This document shows, in pieces, positions 19,491-30,182 of a stretch of 64,000 nucleotides of DNA. Numbering within the stretch: position 1 is the stretch's first letter; each line of letters starts with the position of its first letter. This DNA comes from Gordonia zhenghanii (lineage in GTDB: Bacteria; Actinomycetota; Actinomycetes; Mycobacteriales; Mycobacteriaceae): NCBI RefSeq assembly GCF_021738965.1, contig NZ_JAKKOQ010000005.1, positions 248,001-312,000 of the forward strand, written 5' to 3'. The notes beneath the pieces are model-generated. The model was not told the origin of the DNA and ran no database searches. It worked only from the letters and a program-made list of their open reading frames with translations. The translations under genes were made by a program, and so were the position numbers.

Positions 19491-20576
19491 GGGCAGCAGC
19501 ACCGGCTTGACGACGACGCCCGTCCGGAAGTCGGCGACAGCGGACGCGATGTCGTCGAACGGATACGTCGTGATCAGAGCGTCGAATGGGAATTCGCTGT
19601 CGGACCACATCTGCACGAGACGCGGAATCATCACGTGCGGATCGGCGTCGCCTTCGATGACACCACGCAGAGAACGCCCTTGAAGCAGATGTCCCTGATC
19701 TACCTCGACAGGGTTCTTCGGGCCGCGGAACCCGACGGTGACGCACGACCCCGGCGACGCGAGAGACATCAATGCCTGGTGGACGACCGCAGGCGTCCCG
19801 ACGGCTTCGAGCGTGAAGTCGAGGCCACCCCGAGTCTCGCGGACGAGGTTCTTCGCGAGGTCGTCCGCAGGCTCGTACACGGCGGTCGCGCCGACGTCGA
19901 GTGCGAGTGCGCGCCGAGCCGGGTTCGGGTCGACACCCACGATCGCGTCGCACCCGGACGACTTCGCGGCCATCACCGCCGCGAGTCCGACGGGACCGAG
20001 GCCCCAGACGCCGTAGCTCTGCCCGGTCCTGGGCCGGTGCACGTTGAGGACCGCGCCCGCGCCGGTCAGCAGACCGCACCCGAGCGGGCCGAGCAGCTCG
20101 ATCGGCAGCGAGGCATCGACCCGCACCGCGTTCGCGACACTCGCGACCGCGTGCGTCGCCCAGGTCGACTGCCCGAACCAGTTGCCGTGCACCCGGCCGC
20201 CGGCCGGATCGACCAGGGTCGTGGACCCGTCCGACCGGACGCCCGCGTAATTGAGCGACGCGAACCGGGTGCAGTACGCCGGAGACCCGACGGAACAGCG
20301 ACGGCAGCGGCCGCAGGAGGTGAAACTGCACACCACGTGGTCGCCGACCTCGAGTTCGGTGACGCCGGGCCCGACGGCTTCGACGACGCCAGCGCCTTCA
20401 TGGCCGAGGACGATGGGCGTGTGCTGCGGCAGCGCGCCGTCGATGACGGTCAGATCGGTGTGGCAGACGCCCACCCCGTGCACTTTCACCAGGACTTCGC
20501 CTGCGACGAGGTCCGTGGCGGCCACCTCGCGCACAGTGAGGTCCCCGCCGATCTCGTTCAGGATTGCAGCGCGCAT
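19488..20576 (-). CDS. Zinc-dependent NAD(P) alcohol dehydrogenase
   Basis: Medium-chain zinc alcohol dehydrogenase of the class III/benzyl-alcohol branch, 362 residues. Catalytic zinc ligands are C38, H59 with E60 (GHEG), and C167 (GPLGCG). The structural zinc lobe C88-C91-C94-C102 (CGRCRRC) is complete. The coenzyme motif is GLGPVG (192-197). ATG 20576 is preceded by GAGAGG. Aromatic or allylic alcohols are likely substrates by family resemblance, but the specificity cannot be read from sequence. The stop codon lies inside a tandem repeat. Confidence 0.9.
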   Translation of the reverse strand: MRAAILNEIGGDLTVREVAATDLVAGEVLVKVHGVGVCHTDLTVIDGALPQHTPIVLGHEGAGVVEAVGPGVTELEVGDHVVCSFTSCGRCRRCSVGSPAYCTRFASLNYAGVRSDGSTTLVDPAGGRVHGNWFGQSTWATHAVASVANAVRVDASLPIELLGPLGCGLLTGAGAVLNVHRPRTGQSYGVWGLGPVGLAAVMAAKSSGCDAIVGVDPNPARRALALDVGATAVYEPADDLAKNLVRETRGGLDFTLEAVGTPAVVHQALMSLASPGSCVTVGFRGPKNPVEVDQGHLLQGRSLRGVIEGDADPHVMIPRLVQMWSDSEFPFDALITTYPFDDIASAVADFRTGVVVKPVLLP

Positions 20577-20683
20577 CGATCGCCTCTCGTCGAGTCCGGG
20601 TCCCAGTGAGCATATCTCGACTTATGGAACTCGGGGTGTGGTGCCCCACGTTTCTCGATTCGCCGATACCGGCCGGTCATCCG

Positions 20684-20689
20684 TACGAT
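20684..20689 (+). promoter_or_regulatory. -10 box TACGAT of the ABC-F gene
   Basis: TACGAT ends eight bases before GTG 20698 without a Shine-Dalgarno sequence, fixing that start and implying a leaderless message. Confidence 0.55.
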
Positions 20690-20697
20690 GGATCCTC

Positions 20698-22326
20698 GTG
20701 ATCACCGCGACTGACCTGGAAGTTCGAGCGGGCGCGAGGACTCTGCTGTCAGCGCCCGGAGACCACCTGCGCATCCAGCCGGGCGACCGGATCGGACTCG
20801 TCGGTCGTAACGGTGCGGGCAAGACGACGTCGCTGCGCATCCTGGCCGGGGAGACCCAGCCGTACGCGGGCGACGTCCGCGCATCCGGCCCGATCGGATA
20901 CCTCCCGCAGGACCCGAAAGAGGGCGACCTCGACGTCCTCGCCAAAGACCGGGTGCTCTCCGCGCGCGGCCTGGACGAGATCTTGTCGTCGATGGGCAAG
21001 CAGCAGACGTTGATGGAGGAGGCCGCCGACGACAAGGTGCGAGACAAGGCGATCTCGCGGTACGCCCAGCTGGAGGAGCGCTTCTCGAACCTCGGCGGCT
21101 ACGTCGCCGAATCCGATGCCGCCCGCATCTGCAACAGCCTCGGCCTGCCCGACCGCGTGCTCGAACAGCCGTTGCGGACTCTCTCGGGTGGTCAGCGTCG
21201 TCGTATCGAGTTGGCGCGCATCCTCTTCGCTGCGTCCGACGGTTCGGGCAAGTCGGATACCACTCTGCTGTTGGACGAGCCGACCAACCACCTCGACGCC
21301 GACTCGATCACGTGGCTGCGGGCCTTCCTGCAGAACCACGAGGGCGGACTCGTCGTGATCAGTCACGACGTCGACCTGCTCGCCGGCGTGGTCAACCGCG
21401 TGTGGTTCCTCGACGCGGTCCGCGGCGAGGCCGACGTCTACAACATGACGTGGAAGCGTTACCTCGACGCGCGCGCCACCGACGAACAGCGACGCAAACG
21501 CGAGCGCGCGAACGCCGAGAAGAAGGCGTCGACGTTACGCACACAGGCCGCCAAGCTCGGAGCCAAGGCCACCAAGGCGACGGCTGCGCAGCAGATGCTC
21601 AAGCGTGCCGAGCGGATGATCGACGACCTCGACGAGGTCCGGGTGTCCGACAAGACCGCGCACATCCGGTTCCCGGAGCCCGCACCGTGCGGAAAGACGC
21701 CGCTGATCGCGTCCAACCTGACCAAGGTGTACGGTTCGCTCGAGATCTTCACCGGTGTCGACCTCGCCATCGACAAGGGGTCGCGCGTGGTGATCCTCGG
21801 CCTCAACGGTGCGGGTAAGACGACGCTCCTCAAACTCCTCGCGGGAGTGGAGAAGCCCGATCTCGGCGGCTTGGAACCGGGCCGTGGGCTCAAGATCGGC
21901 TACTTCGCCCAGGAGCACGACACGCTTGACGACGATGCGTCCGTGTGGGAGAACATCCGCCATGCCGCACCCGATGCGGGCGAGCAGGACCTCCGCGGTC
22001 TCCTCGGTGCGTTCATGTTCACCGGGCCGCAGCTCGAGCAGCCCGCCGGAACACTGTCCGGCGGTGAGAAGACCCGTCTCGCGTTGGCCGGTCTCGTGTC
22101 GTCGGCAGCCAACGTGCTGCTCCTCGACGAGCCGACGAACAACCTTGACCCGATCTCCCGCGAGCAGGTGCTCGAAGCACTCCGGAGCTACACCGGCGCC
22201 GTGGTCCTGGTGACCCACGACCCGGGCGCGGCCGAGGCGTTGGAGCCGCAGCGCGTCATCCTGTTGCCCGACGGCACCGAGGACCACTGGTCCGACGAGT
22301 ACCAGGAACTCATCGAACTCGCCTGA
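20698..22326 (+). CDS. ABC-F family ATPase (Rv1473-like)
   Basis: Soluble twin-ATPase of 542 residues, related to translation factors (EttA/Uup) and ribosome-protection proteins. It has two nucleotide-binding domains: Walker A VGRNGAGKT (about 39-47) and LGLNGAGKT in the second half; signatures LSGGQRRR and LSGGEKTR; Walker B LLLDEPTNHLD and LLLDEPTNNLD. A charged linker rich in K/R/E (about 250-310) joins them. No membrane segments are present. The length equals that of Rv1473, where the gene likewise precedes the acn region. Acting at the ribosome is inferred from the family. Confidence 0.92.
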   Translation: MITATDLEVRAGARTLLSAPGDHLRIQPGDRIGLVGRNGAGKTTSLRILAGETQPYAGDVRASGPIGYLPQDPKEGDLDVLAKDRVLSARGLDEILSSMGKQQTLMEEAADDKVRDKAISRYAQLEERFSNLGGYVAESDAARICNSLGLPDRVLEQPLRTLSGGQRRRIELARILFAASDGSGKSDTTLLLDEPTNHLDADSITWLRAFLQNHEGGLVVISHDVDLLAGVVNRVWFLDAVRGEADVYNMTWKRYLDARATDEQRRKRERANAEKKASTLRTQAAKLGAKATKATAAQQMLKRAERMIDDLDEVRVSDKTAHIRFPEPAPCGKTPLIASNLTKVYGSLEIFTGVDLAIDKGSRVVILGLNGAGKTTLLKLLAGVEKPDLGGLEPGRGLKIGYFAQEHDTLDDDASVWENIRHAAPDAGEQDLRGLLGAFMFTGPQLEQPAGTLSGGEKTRLALAGLVSSAANVLLLDEPTNNLDPISREQVLEALRSYTGAVVLVTHDPGAAEALEPQRVILLPDGTEDHWSDEYQELIELA

Positions 22327-22353
22327 CCAGCGAGTTAGCCGTAGCTGAGGCGG

Positions 22354-22986
22354 TCAGTCCGGCGTAGCGAAGACGACGATGTTGTCGCGGTAGCCGAGCG
22401 GTGGGCCGACGAACGGACCGCCGCAGGTGACCAGCGCCAGGGTCTCCGGCCCGTCGAGCCGATTGAGCTCGTCGAACGGAACTGCGTCGCCGCCGGTGCC
22501 CTTCTTCTGCGCATCCACCACACGCGCGACCCGGTACGCCCGATGCCCGCCGTCGGCGGTGTCGATCGTCACGGTGCTCCTCGGGGTCAGCTTCCCGAAC
22601 CGAGCCGCATAGCCGGTGCCCTGCGCGACGTCGTCGACGTGTCCGGCGATGACGATGGTTCCCGCTCCGGACCCCGGCAGCGCCGAGTCGACCCACCACC
22701 CCAGCTGCGCGACGTCGGTCGGCGGCAGCAGCGTCCCCTGCGCATCGGTGGCGACTGCCTGGGTCGGAGCCGATTGGCCGTCGATGACCACCCTCGTCGG
22801 CGTGGACGGTTCGTGCGACACAGCGGTGATCGGAGGACGAAGGTCGGACTGAGCCGCGGTGGCCTCCGAGGCGGAATCCGGTGAGCCGCAGGCGCCGGTA
22901 GCCACCAACACCACAGCGGCGACGGTCCAGACTAGTGCCCGGCAGGGGAGAGTCAGGCAGGAGAGAGTCCGCTGGACGCCCGACAT
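22354..22986 (-). CDS. Class F sortase
   Basis: Exported transpeptidase of the actinobacterial class F sortase group, 210 residues. The catalytic triad is complete: H116 (AGHVDD), C188 (VTCGG) and R200 (GYRDN). The N-terminus has a hydrophobic segment (17-32) ending TGAC, a possible lipobox (C33), so the enzyme is membrane-tethered on the outside. Its ATG overlaps the stop of the upstream SpaA-like gene as ATGA, so the two are co-translated and the surface protein is the prime candidate partner or substrate. Confidence 0.9.
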   Translation of the reverse strand: MSGVQRTLSCLTLPCRALVWTVAAVVLVATGACGSPDSASEATAAQSDLRPPITAVSHEPSTPTRVVIDGQSAPTQAVATDAQGTLLPPTDVAQLGWWVDSALPGSGAGTIVIAGHVDDVAQGTGYAARFGKLTPRSTVTIDTADGGHRAYRVARVVDAQKKGTGGDAVPFDELNRLDGPETLALVTCGGPFVGPPLGYRDNIVVFATPD

Positions 22987-23831
22987 CAGTGCGTCCGGCC
23001 GGTGGGTATCGACGTGAGCGGCACCCGACCGTTCGGGTCGCGGACGATCACCGGCTGCTCGATCGGGGAGTCGTACAGTTCCAGGTGCCGCGTCTGAGAC
23101 GGGTTCACGGCGACGAACCTGACAGTCGAGTCGAGCAGGTAGCCCGCCGGTGCGCCGACCTCCTGGATCGTGTAGCCGCCGGGGGCAAGGTGAACGGCTC
23201 CGGTGCCAGACGGGCTGGTGGAGAGGATCAGGCTCTGGTCGCTGTGCGCCGTGGAGATGCGGTAGCGTGCGCCGGGCAACAGCGCTCCGGTGACCGCGTC
23301 GCGTTTGGTGATCGACACCGCGCCGACCTGACCTTCACGGCCCAGGGAGACGACGAACGACACGGTGCCGCCTACAGGCAGATTTACGCTCGACGGGTCG
23401 ATCCACGACCTGTCGAAGTCGTAGCCGTCCGGTATCGCGGTGATCGTCGCGGACACGACACCCGCAGGCATCTCGACGCTCGCCGACGTGTTCACGGTCT
23501 TCACGACGTCGCCCGAGGTGAGGTCCACCCCGACTCCGGAGACGGGGATGTTGGTCTTGAGATCGATCGCCTGCACGGTGACGGTGCCCAGGCCGGCCTC
23601 CGACGGCGTGGTGCTCGAGGGCGGGGTGCTCGGGGATGTGGTGCTCGGGGTTTTGGTGGTCGGGGGTGTCGTAGTCGGGGGTGCTGGAGTGGTCTCGCTC
23701 GTCGTCGATTCAGCAGGTGTCGTCGTGTCCGGCTCCGCGGACGTCGGAGGCGACGTCAGCGCGGCGGCTGCGACCAGCGCTATCACCACGGCAGCGACGG
23801 CGAGAAGTATCCGATGGAGGGTTCTGATCAT
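22986..23831 (-). CDS. SpaA-like (prealbumin-fold) secreted surface protein
   Basis: Exported protein of 281 residues. A signal peptide (about 1-32) is followed by a Thr/Pro/Ser stalk (33-80) and beta-rich domains. The last domain has the SpaA pattern: GAVSITKRDAVTGALLPGA (170-188) and YTIQEVGAPAGYLLD (220-234); K176 and E224 are well placed for an isopeptide bond, an inference. The C-terminus ends SIPTGRTH, with neither a hydrophobic segment nor a basic tail, so no complete sorting signal is present. ATG 23831 has AGGAG upstream. It overlaps the class F sortase gene by ATGA. Confidence 0.82.
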   Translation of the reverse strand: MIRTLHRILLAVAAVVIALVAAAALTSPPTSAEPDTTTPAESTTSETTPAPPTTTPPTTKTPSTTSPSTPPSSTTPSEAGLGTVTVQAIDLKTNIPVSGVGVDLTSGDVVKTVNTSASVEMPAGVVSATITAIPDGYDFDRSWIDPSSVNLPVGGTVSFVVSLGREGQVGAVSITKRDAVTGALLPGARYRISTAHSDQSLILSTSPSGTGAVHLAPGGYTIQEVGAPAGYLLDSTVRFVAVNPSQTRHLELYDSPIEQPVIVRDPNGRVPLTSIPTGRTH

Positions 23832-23929
23832 GTCCGTCTCCTGAGGACGGCCGGGTGACACACGCACCACGGCGGTGGTTCCCGACATGGAGTACGTCGC
23901 TCATCGGAGACGATCGGTTACGGCCGGAA

Positions 23930-23967
23930 CCGGGCCTGTCGGTCATCTGAATGACCGACAGGCCCGG
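23930..23967. terminator. Strong hairpin after the acyl-CoA ligase
   Basis: A 17-base perfect stem (23930-23946 with 23951-23967) closes a CTGA tetraloop. It lies 20 bases past the acyl-CoA ligase stop and separates it from the SpaA-like gene downstream on the same strand. Confidence 0.85.
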
Positions 23968-23987
23968 GGCCGGACACGCCGCGTGAG

Positions 23988-25535
23988 CTAGGCGGAGCCG
24001 AGCACCTGCTTGCGCAGATCACCCTTGACGAGTTTCCCCGTCGGCGTTCGCGGCAGCTCGTCGACGAAGCGGACGGTGCGCGGCACCTTGAAGGCGGCCA
24101 ACTGACCCTTCGCGTATTCGACCAGTTCGGCGGACAGGTCATCGGAACCGGAGACTCCGTCGACCAGTTGGACGAAGCCGGTCGCGACCTCGCCGAGATC
24201 CTCGTCGGGCAGACCGATCACCCCGACGTCGTACACCGACGGATGGTTGATGAGGACGTTCTCGGCCTCCTGCGGGTAGACGTTCACCCCGCCCGAGATG
24301 ATCACGAAGGCCTTGCGGTCGGTCAGGTAGAGGAAGCCGTCGGCGTCCAGATACCCGAGGTCCCCGGTTGTCGCCCAGTTCGGATGCTCCGGATGCTGTG
24401 CGGCAGCGGTCTTCTCCGGATCGTTGTGGTACGCGAACGGCATCTCGTCGCGCTCGAAGTACACGGTTCCGACCTCGCCGGTCGGCAGATCGGCGCCGTC
24501 GTCGCCGCAGATGTGGACGACGCCGAGTACCGCTTTTCCGACCGATCCCGGTCGGTCGAGGGAGTCCTGTGAGCCGATCAAGGTGACGCCCGCGGCCTCA
24601 GTGGCCGCGTAGTACTCGTTGATGACCGGTCCCCACCACTCGATCATCGCCTTCTTCACCTCGGCCGGGCACGGCGCGGCGGCGTGGATCGCGGCTTTCA
24701 TGCTCGACACGTCGTATTTCGCGCGGACGTCCTCGGGGAGTTTGAGCATCCGGACGAACATCGTCGGCACCCACTGGCTGTGCGTGACCCGGTACTCGTC
24801 GATCAGCGCTAGTGCGGCTTCCGGTTCGAAGCGATCCATGAGGACGACGGTGCCGCCGAGAGCGTGCACCATGGCGCAGTAGCGCAGTGGAGCCGCGTGG
24901 TAGACGGGCGCGGGAGAGAGGTAGACGGTGTCGGTGTCGAATCCGTACACCGGCCCGAAGACCATTGAGATCAGGTCGGGGACCTCGTCGACCTGGACGT
25001 CGGACATGTTCGGCTTGATGCCTTTGGGGCGGCCCGTGGTGCCCGACGAGTACAGCATGTCCATGCCGCGCGGTTGGGCGGTCAACGCTTCGGCCGACGC
25101 GTTCGCCTTGACCTGCGCGTAGTCGGCGAACCCGTTCAGAGCATCGCCCCACGCGATGCGTCGGGCCCCGTCGCTCAGCGCCGGAATCTCGTGGGCGCGT
25201 TCGACGGCGCCGGCCACGGCAGACGACGCGAAGAGCGCCTTCGCGTCGCAGTCCTCGAGGATGTAGTTCACTTCGGGCGCCGTCAGATGATTGTTGACGG
25301 CAGTCACGTACATCCCGCTGCGAATCGCCGCCCAGTACACGTCGAAGACCCGCAGATCGTTGTCCGAGACGATCGCGACCGTGTCGCCGGGGACCAGACC
25401 CAGATCGTCGCGCAGAAGATGCGCGATCCGCGTCGACGCGTCCATCAGTTCGGCATAGGTCACCGTCTCACCCGTCGACGGCCGGATGATCGCGGCCTTG
25501 TCGGGGGTGGCCGCGGCGTGAGTTCCTGGGTACAC
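23988..25535 (-). CDS. Fatty-acid/acyl-CoA synthetase (AMP-forming)
   Basis: ANL-superfamily ligase of 515 residues that adenylates a carboxylic acid and transfers it to CoA. The P-loop-like motif is YSSGTTGRPKG (about 160-170), the adenine motif is YYAATEA, then TGDLGYLDADG and LTDRKAFVIISGG, and the C-terminal catalytic lysine is in RTPTGKLVKGDLR. GTG 25535 with AAGGAG just upstream is the start; the frame upstream is unconserved. It lies downstream of acnR on the same strand but behind a terminator. The acyl substrate is unknown. Confidence 0.9.
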   Translation of the reverse strand: MYPGTHAAATPDKAAIIRPSTGETVTYAELMDASTRIAHLLRDDLGLVPGDTVAIVSDNDLRVFDVYWAAIRSGMYVTAVNNHLTAPEVNYILEDCDAKALFASSAVAGAVERAHEIPALSDGARRIAWGDALNGFADYAQVKANASAEALTAQPRGMDMLYSSGTTGRPKGIKPNMSDVQVDEVPDLISMVFGPVYGFDTDTVYLSPAPVYHAAPLRYCAMVHALGGTVVLMDRFEPEAALALIDEYRVTHSQWVPTMFVRMLKLPEDVRAKYDVSSMKAAIHAAAPCPAEVKKAMIEWWGPVINEYYAATEAAGVTLIGSQDSLDRPGSVGKAVLGVVHICGDDGADLPTGEVGTVYFERDEMPFAYHNDPEKTAAAQHPEHPNWATTGDLGYLDADGFLYLTDRKAFVIISGGVNVYPQEAENVLINHPSVYDVGVIGLPDEDLGEVATGFVQLVDGVSGSDDLSAELVEYAKGQLAAFKVPRTVRFVDELPRTPTGKLVKGDLRKQVLGSA

Positions 25536-25607
25536 GTAAGGCTCCTTATGTCTCGGTGACACTTGAGACGGTAGCCGAGCGTCCGCGCGAAAGCGCCGGA
25601 AAGCACG

Positions 25608-25649
25608 ATGTCGACGCCCCGACTCCGGTGGGAGTCGAGACGTCGACAT
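25608..25649. terminator. Hairpin terminator after the acn-acnR operon
   Basis: A nested stem: outer ATGTCGACG (25608-25616) with CGTCGACAT (25641-25649) and inner CGACTCC (25620-25626) with GGAGTCG (25631-25637). It lies about 20 bases beyond the acnR stop. Confidence 0.75.
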
Positions 25650-25668
25650 TTCAACGTGGATTCAGTCC

Positions 25669-26235
25669 TCAGCGCGGCTTGCGCACCGATGACTCGACGA
25701 GATCGAGCACGGCGTGCAGATCGTCGGTCGACTGGCCGGACGCCAGGCGGGTGACGATGCCGTCGAGGATCACGTCCAGGTAGGTCACCAGGACCTCGGG
25801 CGGGACGTCGTTGCGGAGACTGCCCGCCTGACGCTTGCGCTCCAGACGTGCGAGCGTCGCCCGCTCGCGATCCTCAGACTGTGCCTCCCACGCTGCGCGG
25901 AATCCCGGATCGCTCCGGATCTTGCGCACGATCTCGAGGCGTGTGCTCAGCCAGTCGAAGTCCTTCGGCCGCGCGAGGATGTCGCGCATGACTTGGACCA
26001 GACCCTCCTGTGCCGCCACATCAGCCATTCGCTCGGCGTCCTCGCGTGCGAGCGCGAGGAACAGGGCCTCTTTGTCTTTGAAGTGGTGAAAGATCGCGCC
26101 GCGCGACAAGCCCGTCGTCTCTTCCAGCCTCTTGACCGTGGCGCCCTCGTAGCCGAACTCGGCGAAACAGTGCCGCGCACCGTCGAGAATCTCCCGACGG
26201 CGCGCGGCGAGCCGGTCATCGCTGACCCGTGGCAT
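25669..26235 (-). CDS. acnR: TetR-family aconitase repressor AcnR
   Basis: TetR regulator of 188 residues with an N-terminal helix-turn-helix (about 32-52: TVKRLEETTGLSRGAIFHHF). Both length and position, immediately downstream of aconitase, equal those of Corynebacterium glutamicum AcnR, which represses acn and responds to citrate. It begins 32 bases after the acn stop with CAGGAG upstream, so it is co-transcribed and forms a feedback loop. The cognate operator is visible upstream of acnA (29175-29190). Confidence 0.92.
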   Translation of the reverse strand: MPRVSDDRLAARRREILDGARHCFAEFGYEGATVKRLEETTGLSRGAIFHHFKDKEALFLALAREDAERMADVAAQEGLVQVMRDILARPKDFDWLSTRLEIVRKIRSDPGFRAAWEAQSEDRERATLARLERKRQAGSLRNDVPPEVLVTYLDVILDGIVTRLASGQSTDDLHAVLDLVESSVRKPR

Positions 26236-26267
26236 CTGTTACAACTCCTGTCGTTGCACTCGCCCCG

Positions 26268-29153
<2,886 letters not shown>

Positions 29154-29167
29154 TCACTACGCTCTCC

Positions 29168-29190
29168 ATCCTAGCAGTACGTACGTACTG
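29168..29190 (-). promoter_or_regulatory. acnA promoter with a perfect AcnR operator
   Basis: CAGTACGTACGTACTG (29175-29190) is a 16-base perfect palindrome that fits the AcnR consensus I recall from C. glutamicum, CAGNACnnncGTACTG. The -10 box TAGGAT (29173-29168) abuts it on the acnA side, so AcnR would sit between -35 and -10. It predicts an untranslated leader of about 100 bases for acnA. Confidence 0.88.
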
Positions 29191-29312
29191 GTTTGCGTGG
29201 AACGCCGAGTCGACGCGCCGAGTTCACCTGCGCGCCGGTCGCGCCGACGTCCTGCCGTATTCTCGACGCCGACAGCCCGCCGCCACCCGACTTGAGACGA
29301 GGAAGCCTGCGA

Positions 29313-29918
29313 ATGAGTCCGGATCCGGTCGTGTTCACCGTCGCTGCCCCCGATCCCGTGGGCGTACGACCCGCTGACGCCTGGGCCGACATCGACCTCG
29401 CGGCGGTCACCGCCAAGCTGAAGGCGACGGGTGTCGTGGCGCCTGCCGATCAGACTCCCGAGCTGACGAAGCTCGTGAAGGAGGCGAAAGCGGACGGGCA
29501 CGACCTGTTCGTCTTCGTCACCGATAAGCACTATGTGCCGTTCACGGTCTACCGCGACATCGCGCACGAGATCCAGACCTCCACGGGCGGTACCGTCCTC
29601 GTCTTCGGTGCAGGCGGACTCGGCACCAGCTCCACCGATTTCAGCCGAGTCCAGATCGAGGACGCGACGGCCGAGAAGACCACCGGAGCGCCGGTCCCGC
29701 AGGCCGCCCGCGAGATCTACGAGAAGGCGACCGACCCCAACGTCGACTGGACGATGGTGACGATCGCTCTGATGGTCGTGGTGATCCTCGGCGCGGTCGC
29801 TGCTCGATTGACCGGGCGACGCCGGTCGGAGTCGGCGGACGACACCGCGTCGGGTGCGGACTCCCCGGACGACACGGTCGCCGCTGCACCCGATCAGAGC
29901 GGCGACCGCACGTCCTGA
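29313..29918 (+). CDS. Membrane-anchored Rv1476-like protein (DUF6676-like)
   Basis: A 201-residue protein with an extracytoplasmic-looking N-terminal domain (about 1-140), one transmembrane helix (147-165), then RRR and a short acidic cytoplasmic tail. There is no cleavable signal peptide. The domain has a regular alpha/beta pattern (DLFVFVTDKHYVPFTVYRD, GTVLVFGAGGLGT) but no catalytic motif. ATG 29313 follows AGGA. Gene order (acn, this gene, ripA, moxR) equals Rv1475c-Rv1479. A role in envelope biology is inferred from context only. Confidence 0.82.
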   Translation: MSPDPVVFTVAAPDPVGVRPADAWADIDLAAVTAKLKATGVVAPADQTPELTKLVKEAKADGHDLFVFVTDKHYVPFTVYRDIAHEIQTSTGGTVLVFGAGGLGTSSTDFSRVQIEDATAEKTTGAPVPQAAREIYEKATDPNVDWTMVTIALMVVVILGAVAARLTGRRRSESADDTASGADSPDDTVAAAPDQSGDRTS

Positions 29919-30182
29919 CTCACCGGGTTCCCGACCCTCGTCTTCTCGACCGCCCGCATTCGGTCCGCCCGCGCTCGACCGGGCCGGTTCTGTCATGCCC
30001 ATCGCGTGTTATCGAAATGTGACGACGTCAGCCGCCGCCACTTTGTGCTGTTCACTGCGTTTGTGCAGGTAATCACGCCTTTGTAATTCGCTGACCACAG
30101 TTTTCAGTGTTGCGTAAGTGACGTACGGTTCAGAGGACACTTGTGGTGTGCGGGGGACGATTGTTAAGGGAGTACACGGTAG

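Noticed and set aside
29919-30182. Possible c-di-AMP (ydaO-type) riboswitch upstream of ripA
   Set aside because: Such riboswitches precede some actinobacterial cell-wall hydrolase genes, but I could not find their conserved core here.
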